From JBHOQS01 sp042408875 (GTDB taxonomy: Bacteria > Chloroflexota > UBA11872 > JBHOQS01), in assembly GCA_042408875.1 (NCBI GenBank), contig JBHOQS010000002.1, positions 309,643-373,642 of the forward strand: a stretch of DNA of 64,000 bases. The letters run 5' to 3'. Both the position numbers and the translations under genes were made by a program. Numbering within the stretch: position 1 is the first letter of the stretch; each line of letters begins with the position of its first letter. Under the pieces are notes generated by a model, which did not search any database, was not told where the DNA came from, and worked only from the letters and a program-made list of their open reading frames with translations. Positions 7,378-16,157 of this stretch are shown in pieces.

Positions 7378-9417
7378 CTATTGCGACACCCCGGCACGGG
7401 AGGACGCCAGTTGATCGAGGAGCGCCAGCATCCGAGTGACGGTTTCATCGTGGCTGCCGCGGAAGATGCCCAGCGCCTCCGGCGCGCCAGCTCCGGTGTA
7501 GGCCTGCCGCGTCGCGGTGAAGAGTTCCAAGGCGCGCTCATACGACAACGGTTTAGCGTCTGGTCCGGTAGCGTTTGCCAGCATGAGCTGCCGCGGAGCA
7601 ACTAGCGCGGCCACGTCCGGCACATCGCAGACGTCGAGGACGCGCCAGGGATAGAGCCAGGCCGCATGCGCACCGTCCTGCGCGCCACGGTAGCTCGCCA
7701 GAGGGTAGTCTGCCACCACCGCTGCGATGCGCACGTCTAGAGCCCCGGCGTAGAGCGCCAGCAGGGCGCCCTCGCGCTCGCCCCACAGTGCCACGCGGTC
7801 GGGCTGTACGTCCTCTCGCTCACGCAGGTACTCTACTGTGCGCAGGACGTCCCAGACGCGCAGGCCGAACAGATGGCGGCCGGTCTTCAACGAGCGGATG
7901 AGGGCGAAGCGCTCGCCATTCTCGCCAGCGGCGGTCTCACCGGCGCCACGGTAGTCCACAGCCAGGACGCTCCAGCCGGCGCGCAGGCACTCCAGCACGT
8001 CGCGGCGCTGGACCGCGCGGGCCTTGCCTGATGGTGAGAGCAGGATGATCGCCGGGGTCGGGCCGGCAGCCTGGCGAGGGCGCAGCAGCAGCGCCGGGAG
8101 CAGAATGTCCGGCTCGCTGTGGATAGCCAGCTTCTCAATGCGGCACTCAGCGCGCTCGAGTGTCTCGACATGCTGGGGCTGCAGCGGCGTGCGCGACGGG
8201 AAGCCACCAAAGACCCGCTCGACAATAGCCCGGCGTAGGGCATCGTCCGTAGTGCCGGGTGGACGGGGCGCCTCGCACAGCCGGGTGTAGTACGTGGCAC
8301 AGGTCAGCGCCCCGGTCGGCGGCGCACTGGCAGCCCAGAGGCTCAGCGTATCTGCCTCTTCCGGCTCCACCCACACCGCGCCCTCGTCCACCGGGCCCTT
8401 GTCCACGCCGACAGGCTCTTTGAGCCAGCGGTCGAACCAGCGGTAGGCCTGTTCGCGCATCGCCCGTTCATAGCCATGCTCGGCGTAGACCTCCGCCAAG
8501 GCCAGCTTTGCCGGGTCGTATAGGTCGTAGATGCACCGAGCGCGGTCGAATGCCAGCCGCGCCGACAGGATCGGGAAGCCGCTATCTTTGATGCCGTTGA
8601 TGAATAGGAGCGCCCGCGGTGCCACCAGCCCGAGCAGGTGCGGCTCGTCGGCGTAGGTGAAGAGCTCCGGCACCACCTCGCAGGTGCAGCAGCCTTTGCT
8701 GAAGTAGTCGGCATAGATCTCAACCGAGCAGACCGGCACGCTGGCCTGGATGCGCTCATCGAGAGCTGAGAGATACATCGTCTGGTTGCCGCCGCCCGAC
8801 GCCCCGGTGCAGCCGATGCGCCGCGCATCAACCTCCGGTCGCGCGCAGAGATAGTCCAGGGCGCGGATGTTGTCCCAGGCCAGCAGTCCGGAGAGCGGCC
8901 GGCCGGCAGCCATGAGGTAGTACGTGTCGCGGTGGCCCATGAAGGCACGATCGTTATAGCCGACCATGTCCAGCGCCAGCGCGACGTAGCCGCGACGGGC
9001 CAGCGTGACGCCCAGCGCCTGGACATGCCATGAGCGCTTGCCGGCGTACCAGTGCCCGTGCGGACAGAGAATGCCCGGGGCAGGCGCCTCCTGGTGCGCC
9101 GGACGGTACAGCAGCGCGGCGACATACCAGCCGGGGCGGCTCTCAAACTGGACCTTTTCGACAATGTAGCCATCACGCTGGAGCGTGCCCAGAATGGTAG
9201 CGTTGAGCGGCGTGCGCGGCTCCTCAGGGGGCAGCCCCAGCGAGGTCCGCAGCCGAGCCTGGAGCTCGCCGCGGCGGGCCTCCCATTCTGCACGGGTGGC
9301 TGGATAGGGATGCCGCTCGAGCATCTCCAGTCCGAGGCGCGCGAAGTAGTCCTCGAGCATGCGGCCGTGCGGCGTATGCAGCACGGCGAACTCCTCACGG
9401 AGATCGTACTTTGCCAT
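7378..9417 (-). CDS. Two-domain alpha/beta hydrolase, acetyl-xylan-esterase-like
   Basis: A 679-residue protein made of two tandem alpha/beta-hydrolase domains (about 85-330 and 410-675). The first resembles AXE1/abhydrolase-7 acetyl esterases: nucleophile Ser207 in GASGGG, Asp278 in GIKDSGFP and His314 in AEHGYE form a plausible triad. In the second domain the nucleophile elbow reads G-E-R-E-G (546-550), with Arg548 where Ser is expected, so that half is probably catalytically dead. Start ATG 9417 is preceded by AGGAGG at 5 bases; a longer frame to 9483 has no ribosome site. No signal peptide is seen. A likely role is deacetylation of sugar or xylan oligomers. Confidence 0.75.
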   Translation of the reverse strand: MAKYDLREEFAVLHTPHGRMLEDYFARLGLEMLERHPYPATRAEWEARRGELQARLRTSLGLPPEEPRTPLNATILGTLQRDGYIVEKVQFESRPGWYVAALLYRPAHQEAPAPGILCPHGHWYAGKRSWHVQALGVTLARRGYVALALDMVGYNDRAFMGHRDTYYLMAAGRPLSGLLAWDNIRALDYLCARPEVDARRIGCTGASGGGNQTMYLSALDERIQASVPVCSVEIYADYFSKGCCTCEVVPELFTYADEPHLLGLVAPRALLFINGIKDSGFPILSARLAFDRARCIYDLYDPAKLALAEVYAEHGYERAMREQAYRWFDRWLKEPVGVDKGPVDEGAVWVEPEEADTLSLWAASAPPTGALTCATYYTRLCEAPRPPGTTDDALRRAIVERVFGGFPSRTPLQPQHVETLERAECRIEKLAIHSEPDILLPALLLRPRQAAGPTPAIILLSPSGKARAVQRRDVLECLRAGWSVLAVDYRGAGETAAGENGERFALIRSLKTGRHLFGLRVWDVLRTVEYLREREDVQPDRVALWGEREGALLALYAGALDVRIAAVVADYPLASYRGAQDGAHAAWLYPWRVLDVCDVPDVAALVAPRQLMLANATGPDAKPLSYERALELFTATRQAYTGAGAPEALGIFRGSHDETVTRMLALLDQLASSRAGVSQ

Positions 9418-9485
9418 GGCGTCCTCCTGCGCGGCCAGCATTATGGCATGGCTCCTACACCGGCGGCAACGGCGCGGCTGCACGT

Positions 9486-10673
9486 CTACGCCAGCCAGCG
9501 CATCAGCGCCAGCAGATGCAGGTAGAGCTTCCAGAATTCCGCAAGGAGTGCGGGAAGACTGAGGCGGCGGCCAGGCACGACGTGTTCGAACAGGCCGAAC
9601 TCCGTATAGCGTACGTCGCGGTGGCCAAGCTCGCGCAGCCGTGCCGCCAGCCGGCGAGATTCAGTTACTGGCACGAAGCGGTCATCACGGTCATGCATAA
9701 GGTAGACGGCGCAGCGCAGCTCGGTGGCCGCCGCGAGCGGCGACATCTGTCGCAGGCCCTCACGCAGCGACACCGGTAGCTCGGCCAGCAGCCGCGGCAC
9801 CTGCTCAGCCGGCGGCCGTCTCAGCAGATCGAACACGGCGCGAGCAGGCCCGCTCTCGAGCCCTGCTCGCGCCGACAGCGGCGGCACATCTGCCACGGCG
9901 ATACCGTCTGGTAGAAACATGCGCTCCAGCGCGAGGCGGTCTTCGGCATGCGGAACCGCCTCGATCAGCGTCTGCGCTAGCACTGTGCGCGTCACCTCGT
10001 CCGGTTCCCAGGGGAGCCGGCGGCCATCGAGCTGGATGGTATGGGTGACAGCCGCCTCCAGGAAGGTCAGCGCATCAGCATAGCTGCCGAAGGCATTGAC
10101 AAACGCGACGCGGTCGCGAATGCGCGGGTCTGCGGCGGCCACCAGTGCCAGGCTTCCGCCGGTGGAGAAGCCAACGAAGCCGGCGCGGCGCGGGTCAACC
10201 TCCGGGCGCTCCAGGAGTGCGCTGAAGGCGGTGACGAGAGCGTCGATCTCCTGCGGTTCGAGCCGGCCCTCGAGCATGGCTGCAGACTCAGGCACCAGCA
10301 CGACGCTGCCCGCTCGCGCCAGCGCCTCGGCGAGATGAACCAGGCGCGGGTCATCCTTGGGTGTGTAAATGCCAACGAACAGGAGTATGCCGGGCCTGTG
10401 CGTGAGGACGCGTCCGGGCGGCAGCACACTGCGCGGCAAGTAGAGGTCGGCCGGCACGGCCGTGCCGGCCGCAGTCCAGTATACGGCTTCTTCGCGCTGC
10501 GGCGCGGGGCCGAGCCAGCCTAGTGGCCCGGCCGGGCCATCAGGAAAGAGCTCCGGCAAGAGCACCAGCGCCAGCAGGGGTACGCGCGCCAGCCACAGGA
10601 GCGCTCCGGGAGCTGCCAACGCCCCAAGCAGGAGCGCGAACACCCGCGTCTGTCCGAGGCACCTGTGGCTCAT
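9486..10673 (-). CDS. Membrane-anchored alpha/beta hydrolase
   Basis: A 395-residue hydrolase with an N-terminal hydrophobic stretch (about 10-42) that should anchor it in the membrane, the catalytic part facing outward. The elbow GFSTGG puts the nucleophile at Ser170; Asp330/331 in MHDRDDRFVP and His364 in GLFEHV complete the triad. It resembles dienelactone-hydrolase-like esterases, but the substrate is unknown. It lies 68 bases upstream of the two-domain esterase in the same direction, and both may act on acylated carbohydrates. A plus-strand glycosidase diverges from it. Confidence 0.7.
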   Translation of the reverse strand: MSHRCLGQTRVFALLLGALAAPGALLWLARVPLLALVLLPELFPDGPAGPLGWLGPAPQREEAVYWTAAGTAVPADLYLPRSVLPPGRVLTHRPGILLFVGIYTPKDDPRLVHLAEALARAGSVVLVPESAAMLEGRLEPQEIDALVTAFSALLERPEVDPRRAGFVGFSTGGSLALVAAADPRIRDRVAFVNAFGSYADALTFLEAAVTHTIQLDGRRLPWEPDEVTRTVLAQTLIEAVPHAEDRLALERMFLPDGIAVADVPPLSARAGLESGPARAVFDLLRRPPAEQVPRLLAELPVSLREGLRQMSPLAAATELRCAVYLMHDRDDRFVPVTESRRLAARLRELGHRDVRYTEFGLFEHVVPGRRLSLPALLAEFWKLYLHLLALMRWLA

Positions 10674-10728
10674 AGCGCGCTCCCAGATAGGTCAGTGTCC
10701 TGCTCCTGGCCAGCGCCACACCAAGCTG

Positions 10729-10757
10729 TTGTCATGGGCTGGCCTGCAACCTATTAT
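10729..10757 (+). promoter_or_regulatory. Sigma-70-type promoter for the glycosidase at 10858
   Basis: TTGTCA (10729-10734) and TATTAT (10752-10757) are 17 bases apart, each matching five of six consensus positions. The glycosidase ATG lies about 100 bases downstream. The intergenic space is shared with the divergent hydrolase gene. Confidence 0.6.
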
Positions 10758-10857
10758 CATTTATCATTCAATCATCGGTGAAGTGTCCGCGAGCACGCGC
10801 CAGTCGGGGCGCAGCAACGCAGCACAGCCGGGAGTAATTGAGCTCGTTGAACGTGCT

Positions 10858-12573
10858 ATGCGTCGTCTCCTTAAACAGCTCGCTTTCCTTAAGCGGCTCG
10901 CTATTACCTGTCTCAACCTCCTCACTGTGGTAGCTCTGGTGCTGGGCGGCTGGTGGGCCTGGCCCTACGCCGAGCGCGCTATCCGCAGCTATCCGTGGCC
11001 GGATTTCGAAGCTATGCTAGCAGGTGGTCTGCCAGCGCCGCGCAGCCCGCTGGCCGCCCTCCTGGACTACGCCAGCGACCGCTTGAATGAGCAGCAGGCC
11101 GGTCCGCCGCGCGTCCGGCCCGATGGAGATGGCTCCGGCGGTACAATCACGCCGCTCCCCAGGGGTGATTCCGGGCCGGCCTTCGGCGCCACAGAGACGT
11201 TTCGCGCTGGCTCCCGCGCCCGCCTCATGGGCGCACGCTGGTCGCGGCTGGTCTTCTGGTGGACAGGTATCCAGCCGGGCGGCCCGCGTGACTGGGTGGC
11301 GCGGAACTATCTCCCGGACGACCTGGTGCGGAGAGAGCGCAACGCCGGCGTTGAACTCGTCGGCCTGCTGATCAACACGCCTGCTTGGGCGGCGGAGCGG
11401 CCAGAGGCTGGCCCGCGTAGCGTGCCTCGAGGGTTAGAGCTGCCGCTTGACCATCCCCAGAACTACTGGGCACGCTTTGCGAGGCGCATCGCCACGCAGT
11501 ACCGCGGACGCATCGATCATTGGATCATCTGGAACGAGCCGGACATCCAGCCCAGCGATCCCAACGCGCAGTACTACACCTGGGCCGGTGACGAGCGCAC
11601 CTATTACCTGCTGTTAAAGACGGCTTACCGTGCTATCAAGGCGGCCAACCCCCGCGCTACTGTGCTCTTCGCTGCGACCACATACTGGACCGACGTCAAT
11701 GCCGGACGGCCGCTCTACCTTCAGCGCGTGCTCGAAGCTGCTGCCGATGATCCGGATGCCGCACCGAACGGCTATTTCTTCGACGCTGTGGCGCTGAACC
11801 TGTATTCGTCACCAGACGATATCGCCCGCATTGCTACTGAATACCGCGCCATCCTGGCACGCTTTGGGCTGGAGAAACCGCTCTGGCTGACCGAGTGCAA
11901 CGCCCCACCGGAGGACGATGGCGCGCCGGCACCGGCCCCCGGCACCATGCAGATCACAGGGATCACCATGGACTTGCAGGCCAGCTACGTGGTCCAGGCC
12001 CTCAGCATGGCGCTTGCTGCCGGCTACGCGCGCGTGGCCATTCATGCGGCGGCGGACCACAGTCAGGCCGACGGGCTATGGGGAATGGTCCGCCGGGACG
12101 GCACGCTGCGTCCCGCCTTCGTCGCCTATCAGGCGGTGGCGCGCTGGCTGGGCCCGGCGCAGCGCTATCACTTTGCGCCGCTGGAACGCCCGCAGCGCCT
12201 GTGGCCGCCAGATCCGTACCATCCGAACTGGCAGGTCTATCGTGTCGTCGCAGATACGCTGGACGGCCGCCGCGTCAGCGTGCTGTGGAACGGTGACGCT
12301 ATCCCGTTGCGCGTGATGGTTCCAAAATCTAGTACACAGGCGACTCTCTACGATCGCTTCGGCCGGGTGCTCCCGCTTGCAGATATCGGCACAGACTGGG
12401 AGGTGCAGCTTCCCGCAGCAACAGCACATGCCGCCGGTGACCCGCCCGGCTATCACTTCATCGGTGGCGCGCCGGTGTTCCTGGTCGAAGATGGCGCCGC
12501 GGGCATGCCGATCGCCGCGTTGACCAGTGCGCCCGCGTCCTCCGCAGACGCGGGCACTAGAGCTATAGCGTGA
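10858..12573 (+). CDS. Membrane-anchored clan-A glycoside hydrolase
   Basis: A 571-residue extracellular glycosidase-like protein. Residues 13-35 form a signal anchor. A TIM-barrel of the clan-A type (GH39/GH5-like) follows: the acid/base Glu227 lies in IIWNEPD and the nucleophile Glu346 in WLTECN, the expected strand-4 and strand-7 glutamates. A C-terminal beta-rich region follows the barrel. It is closely similar to the protein at 17051-19060 (shared L-L-I/L-N-T-P-A-W-A, G-R-I-D-H-W-I-I-W-N-E-P-D and Y-x-T/F-W-A-G). ATG 10858 is chosen because it begins the signal anchor; a longer in-frame extension upstream lacks family features. Substrate unknown. Confidence 0.75.
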   Translation: MRRLLKQLAFLKRLAITCLNLLTVVALVLGGWWAWPYAERAIRSYPWPDFEAMLAGGLPAPRSPLAALLDYASDRLNEQQAGPPRVRPDGDGSGGTITPLPRGDSGPAFGATETFRAGSRARLMGARWSRLVFWWTGIQPGGPRDWVARNYLPDDLVRRERNAGVELVGLLINTPAWAAERPEAGPRSVPRGLELPLDHPQNYWARFARRIATQYRGRIDHWIIWNEPDIQPSDPNAQYYTWAGDERTYYLLLKTAYRAIKAANPRATVLFAATTYWTDVNAGRPLYLQRVLEAAADDPDAAPNGYFFDAVALNLYSSPDDIARIATEYRAILARFGLEKPLWLTECNAPPEDDGAPAPAPGTMQITGITMDLQASYVVQALSMALAAGYARVAIHAAADHSQADGLWGMVRRDGTLRPAFVAYQAVARWLGPAQRYHFAPLERPQRLWPPDPYHPNWQVYRVVADTLDGRRVSVLWNGDAIPLRVMVPKSSTQATLYDRFGRVLPLADIGTDWEVQLPAATAHAAGDPPGYHFIGGAPVFLVEDGAAGMPIAALTSAPASSADAGTRAIA

Positions 12574-12817
12574 GCCGCAGACAACGTCAGACCTGTCTTT
12601 TGCGCTCTTTTTCCGGTGGCTACGCACCCGACTGAAGGAGTATAATTAGAGTGGAGCCTGTTCACGGCCGGCGAAGGTTGTACGGCAATGGCGCCGAACC
12701 TGCGGAAGGACGCGGCGGCCGTTATCATCCTCAGGTTTCATACATTCTCTGGGAACAGACCAGAGCGCCCTGCCGCAGGTGTTGCGCCGGTCTCCGGTCT
12801 GAAAGGGGGTGGCCCCT

Positions 12818-13369
12818 ATGGCAGCGATGGCGCTCATCGCCGGCGGTGCTGGGTTCTTCGGCATTGCCTGGCAGTTGCTCATGGCGGCAGAAGAGCGCGC
12901 CACCGGTTACCTCAACTTCCTCGTCGGCCTCTTTGGTACCCTGATCGCCTTGGGCGGCCTCGCCACGAAGGACCTCACCGTCCCCGTCTCGCTGTACCTC
13001 TTGTTGTTCTCGACCTACTTCCTGTTTGAGGGCGGTGTAGGTCTCTTCGGCATCGGCTACCGGGCGCACGGCTTCTATACCCTCTTCGCCGGCATCATGC
13101 TGGCGATCACGGGCGGCCTGTTGCTTGGCGATGCGATAGGCGCCATGGCGGTGCCTGGAGGCCCATTCAAGCTCACCGAAATGGTGCTCGGGGTGGTTGG
13201 CATCGGGTTCTTTGTGCCGGCCATCCTGCGCTTCTGGCATCTCGCCGTGGATAAGCCGGGGCTGCGGCCGTGGGTCGGCTGGGTCTACCTGATCGCCACA
13301 TGGGTGCTGCTGGTCGTCCCCGGCGTGATCCTCCTGGCGAACGTGATCTACCGCTTCGCCGCAGCCTAG
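12818..13369 (+). CDS. Six-segment membrane protein, unknown function
   Basis: A 183-residue, Gly- and Leu-rich membrane protein with about six hydrophobic segments and short loops, similar in layout to HdeD/DUF308-type proteins but not assigned. The ribosome site AAGGGGGT is 7 bases before ATG 12818, which is why the GTG at 12809, overlapping that site, is not used. It stands alone between the glycosidase gene and a region of strong inverted repeats. Confidence 0.65.
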   Translation: MAAMALIAGGAGFFGIAWQLLMAAEERATGYLNFLVGLFGTLIALGGLATKDLTVPVSLYLLLFSTYFLFEGGVGLFGIGYRAHGFYTLFAGIMLAITGGLLLGDAIGAMAVPGGPFKLTEMVLGVVGIGFFVPAILRFWHLAVDKPGLRPWVGWVYLIATWVLLVVPGVILLANVIYRFAAA

Positions 13370-13397
13370 CCCGCTCCGACAGCAGCGAGCTGCGCAG

Positions 13398-13558
13398 GGC
13401 CGCACCGCCTAGACGCAATGGACAGGATAGGTGAGAGCCGGCCGGGACAGGACAGGCGGTGCGGCCTCAGACGCGGGCTGGACTGCGGGAGATCGTGCAC
13501 GTGCCAGTGCGCAGGAGGTGCGGTACGCAACGTTGCGCACCGTTTCCTGCGCACTGGC
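13398..13558. repeat. Two strong inverted repeats in a 300-base gene-free region
   Basis: The 308 bases from 13370 to 13677 hold no gene. Two structures are visible. Arms of 13 bases (13398-13410 and 13454-13466, GGCCGCACCGCCT) enclose a 43-base loop. Arms of 14 bases (13503-13516 and 13545-13558, GCCAGTGCGCAGGA) enclose a loop whose core CGCAACGTTGCG is itself a perfect palindrome. The first could terminate the preceding gene; the second could form a 56-base hairpin or cruciform. The rest (13560-13677) is AT-richer and may hold the promoter for the next gene. Confidence 0.7.
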
Positions 13559-13677
13559 GTCTTATCCCGTATCTCATAATCGTACCCACCTCATACTCAA
13601 TCGTACTCATGTCGCAACTTTTAACTTATCGGAACTGTCGTAATTGCTCGTAGCTGCGCACTTTCGCTCATGCCGCG

Positions 13678-14082
13678 ATGTCTATCAGCCGCCCTCATCC
13701 ACCCACCAATACCCCTTGCCCACCAGAGCGCTCCCTAGTGCTAGGACTAGCGGGCACGGTAACGTTTGGTGGCGCTTTGCTCACTGCCGCGCTGGCGCTA
13801 GCCCTTTTCCTCATCCGTCCGGGTGAGGGCGGACCATCTCGTCCAGCGCCCTTTGCACCTGCGCCACCACCCGCGGCCGCACCGCCAGGTCCGGCGGCTG
13901 CCATGCAGGCCAGCGCACCTGAGGTGGCCGCAGCACCAGGACCAGTTCTAGCCCCAGAGCGCGAGGAGACGCTACCCGCGCAGCCAGCGGAAGCCCGGCC
14001 AGCCGAGCTAACCACCCCTGCGCCGCCCCAGCCGCCCGCAGCGCCCGATGTGCTCCTGCCCCGCACCGGCAAGCGCGCCTGA
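13678..14082 (+). CDS. Single-pass membrane protein with Pro/Ala-rich tail
   Basis: A 134-residue protein with a short cytoplasmic N-terminus, one membrane helix (about 19-43) and an extracellular region of about 90 residues dominated by Pro, Ala and Glu. No enzymatic domain is visible. The composition suggests an extended cell-surface spacer. It ends L-L-P-R-T-G-K-R-A; this contains LPxTG, but there is no following hydrophobic segment, so sortase anchoring is doubtful. It is convergent with the DnaB-like gene 13 bases away. Amino-acid bias alone could create such a frame in GC-rich DNA, so I am only moderately sure. Confidence 0.5.
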   Translation: MSISRPHPPTNTPCPPERSLVLGLAGTVTFGGALLTAALALALFLIRPGEGGPSRPAPFAPAPPPAAAPPGPAAAMQASAPEVAAAPGPVLAPEREETLPAQPAEARPAELTTPAPPQPPAAPDVLLPRTGKRA

Positions 14083-14095
14083 AACACCTCCGGCG

Positions 14096-15172
14096 CTAGC
14101 GCTGATCGAGCTCGTGGTATTCCATAAGGTTCTCTTCGGTAAACAGGCAGTAATACGGCTGGAAGTGGAACCGAATGATACCGCGCTCCCCGTTGCGGTT
14201 CTTGACGATGTAGAGGTCCACGCTCCGATCGCGCGGGTCTGCGCGCAGGAGCCCCAGACGCTTCGTGTTAACCATCACCGCAGCGACGTCGGCGGAGTAT
14301 TCGAGCTGCGCAGCCTCGCTGAACACGTCCAGCCCCTGCTCGCCGTAGCGGGCACGACCCTGTGCGGAGACCACCAGGACCGGCGAGAGTAAGTCTCGCG
14401 CCAGCCATCCTAGCTCCAGGGCCAGGAGCTCCAGACGCTGGGCAGGCGTGGTCTGGGGCCCGCCCGGGAGTTTTTGCAGATAGTCGATCACAATCAGACA
14501 GCGCTCCGTCCTAGTCTGGGCCATCGCCCACCGGGCCAGCGTTCGGATGTGGTCTACGGTTGTCGCCCGGCCGCCTTCGATGAGGTACATGAAGCTGGCG
14601 AACGAACGATAAATTTCGAGCGCGGTGGCCGCGCGCGGATGAGCGGGCAGCCCGTGCATGCTGAGCTCTCGCACATCGACACGCGCCAGGCGTGCCAGCG
14701 TCTTGAGCCGGAGCTCCTCCTTCATCTGTTCCAGGGCAATGAAGAGCACCGGAACGTGGTTCAGGCGGGCTACCTCATCAGCGATCTGCTTTACGAAAGT
14801 GGTCTTGCCCGCGCCCGGCGCGCCGGTAAGCAAGAAGAGGCCAGTGCCCAGGCCATCACACAGCTTGTTGAGATGGGCGAAGCCAGAATCGAGGCCGCGC
14901 AACCCCCGCCTGCCCGCGGGCGGCTGCACGAGTTCCTGCACTGCCTCCCATTCGGCCGCCTCAGACTGCGGCCACGCCGGTGCTTCTCCCCCTTGATCCC
15001 GGTGGGCTCGCTGGAGCTGATGAGCTAGGCTTTCCGCATCAAGGCGTCCCTGCCGGTACGCTTCCCAGGCGGCTTCGCAGACATCCCCAGCCGCGCGCGG
15101 CTGGCTCGCCATAGCGAGAGGGTTTACCACGTCCGGTGCAGGAAGATCGCCATCCTCAGGCTGCGCAGGCAT
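14096..15172 (-). CDS. DnaB C-terminal-domain ATPase without the DnaB N-domain
   Basis: A 358-residue RecA-fold ATPase of the DnaB/KaiC superfamily. Walker A GAPGAGKTT is at 117-125 and Walker B LIVIDYLQ at 226-233. A downstream K-N-R-N-G-E-R-G-I-I-R-F-H-F matches the DnaB arginine-finger motif (K-x-R-N-G-x-x-G). The DnaB primase-binding N-domain is absent; instead 90 residues of low-complexity, Glu/Ala-rich sequence precede the ATPase. ATG 15172 has GGGAGGA 5 bases ahead and replaces a longer start at 15229. It may be a helicase paralogue or a DNA-repair ATPase rather than the main replicative helicase. Confidence 0.72.
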   Translation of the reverse strand: MPAQPEDGDLPAPDVVNPLAMASQPRAAGDVCEAAWEAYRQGRLDAESLAHQLQRAHRDQGGEAPAWPQSEAAEWEAVQELVQPPAGRRGLRGLDSGFAHLNKLCDGLGTGLFLLTGAPGAGKTTFVKQIADEVARLNHVPVLFIALEQMKEELRLKTLARLARVDVRELSMHGLPAHPRAATALEIYRSFASFMYLIEGGRATTVDHIRTLARWAMAQTRTERCLIVIDYLQKLPGGPQTTPAQRLELLALELGWLARDLLSPVLVVSAQGRARYGEQGLDVFSEAAQLEYSADVAAVMVNTKRLGLLRADPRDRSVDLYIVKNRNGERGIIRFHFQPYYCLFTEENLMEYHELDQR

Positions 15173-15388
15173 GCCTATCCTCCCAGGAAAGACACCACCG
15201 AAGTAAGCGGCTCTATGCGTATCGTACACCGCGCGCCAGCGGCAGGCCCGTCGGCATGATCAAGGATAGCGCATGCCGGACCAGAAGGATGAGCGGCGAC
15301 CGAATCAGGGCTTTACCAGCCTCCCCCGCGCCCACACGCACGGCCGTGCGCGTTCCGATTAGGATGACGATGCAACAGGTCGTCGTGA

Positions 15389-15865
15389 TCAACGACGCTT
15401 GGGTGAGGAGCTTGTGGAAGTGCTCTGCCGAGCATTGTGTGCCAGGAGATGTTCCTTCCAGAGGAGGCGCAGCCGGACCGCCTGCTGCTCCATGACGCTC
15501 AGCAGCCGCCAGCCGACCATAACCATCAGCGCCAGATAGCTCACACCGAGCGTAGCCAGCCGGGCCAGCTCTGGCGTGCGCAGGTCCGGGCGCATGCTCC
15601 AGAGGAGCACAAGCGCTATCGCCGCGACGGTGACGCCCAGGGCGAGCAGCCCAAGCAAGACCAGCAGCACGGGACGGATAATCGAGTAGCCGCGCAGGCT
15701 CTGTTCCAGCTCACGCAGCCGGCGCTCGGGCGAGGCGCGCCATGAGGCATCGCTCGCGCGCAGCCAGGCGTCGAGCGAGCGATTGCCAACCCACGGGATG
15801 AACCCCAGGAAAAAGAAGGCGTTGCCGAACAACACCACGGTAATGGCAAGTTCTTGTGCAGACAC
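15389..15865 (-). CDS. Membrane protein, unknown function
   Basis: A 158-residue protein with three predicted membrane helices (about 6-26, 60-90 and 102-123), an internal basic amphipathic stretch at 30-57, and a Ser/Lys/Arg-rich C-terminus. No family is recognised. A possible minus-strand promoter, TTGTAA-17-TAAACT, lies at 16031-16003. It is 216 bases upstream of the DnaB-like gene, so co-transcription is possible but not implied by spacing. Confidence 0.6.
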   Translation of the reverse strand: MSAQELAITVVLFGNAFFFLGFIPWVGNRSLDAWLRASDASWRASPERRLRELEQSLRGYSIIRPVLLVLLGLLALGVTVAAIALVLLWSMRPDLRTPELARLATLGVSYLALMVMVGWRLLSVMEQQAVRLRLLWKEHLLAHNARQSTSTSSSPKRR

Positions 15866-16157
15866 TAGGTTTACTGCTCCAGGACCAGTTTGGCCGCCGC
15901 AGCCTGGCGGGGTGCACGAAGGAGGCCCCTGCCGCAGCCAGCGTGTCAGGAGTTACTAGGCGACAAGCATGCCAGGCCAGCGGTGCCTGCTGTAATGCTT
16001 GCAGTTTACTCCAAGCAGGCGCATTTTACAAAACCGGGTAGCCCCCTGGTGAGGGTTGCTCAAGGGGATACACTTGCCGCCGCGGGCGGAGCGCCCTAGG
16101 TGCAACGCCCGGCTGCCCGTCTGCTTCTTCGCGTCCCCTAGCGCCAGCACCCAACTC

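Noticed and set aside
14040..14082. LPRTG at the end of the Pro/Ala-rich membrane protein as a sortase signal
   Set aside because: Only three residues follow and there is no hydrophobic segment; the protein already has an N-terminal anchor.
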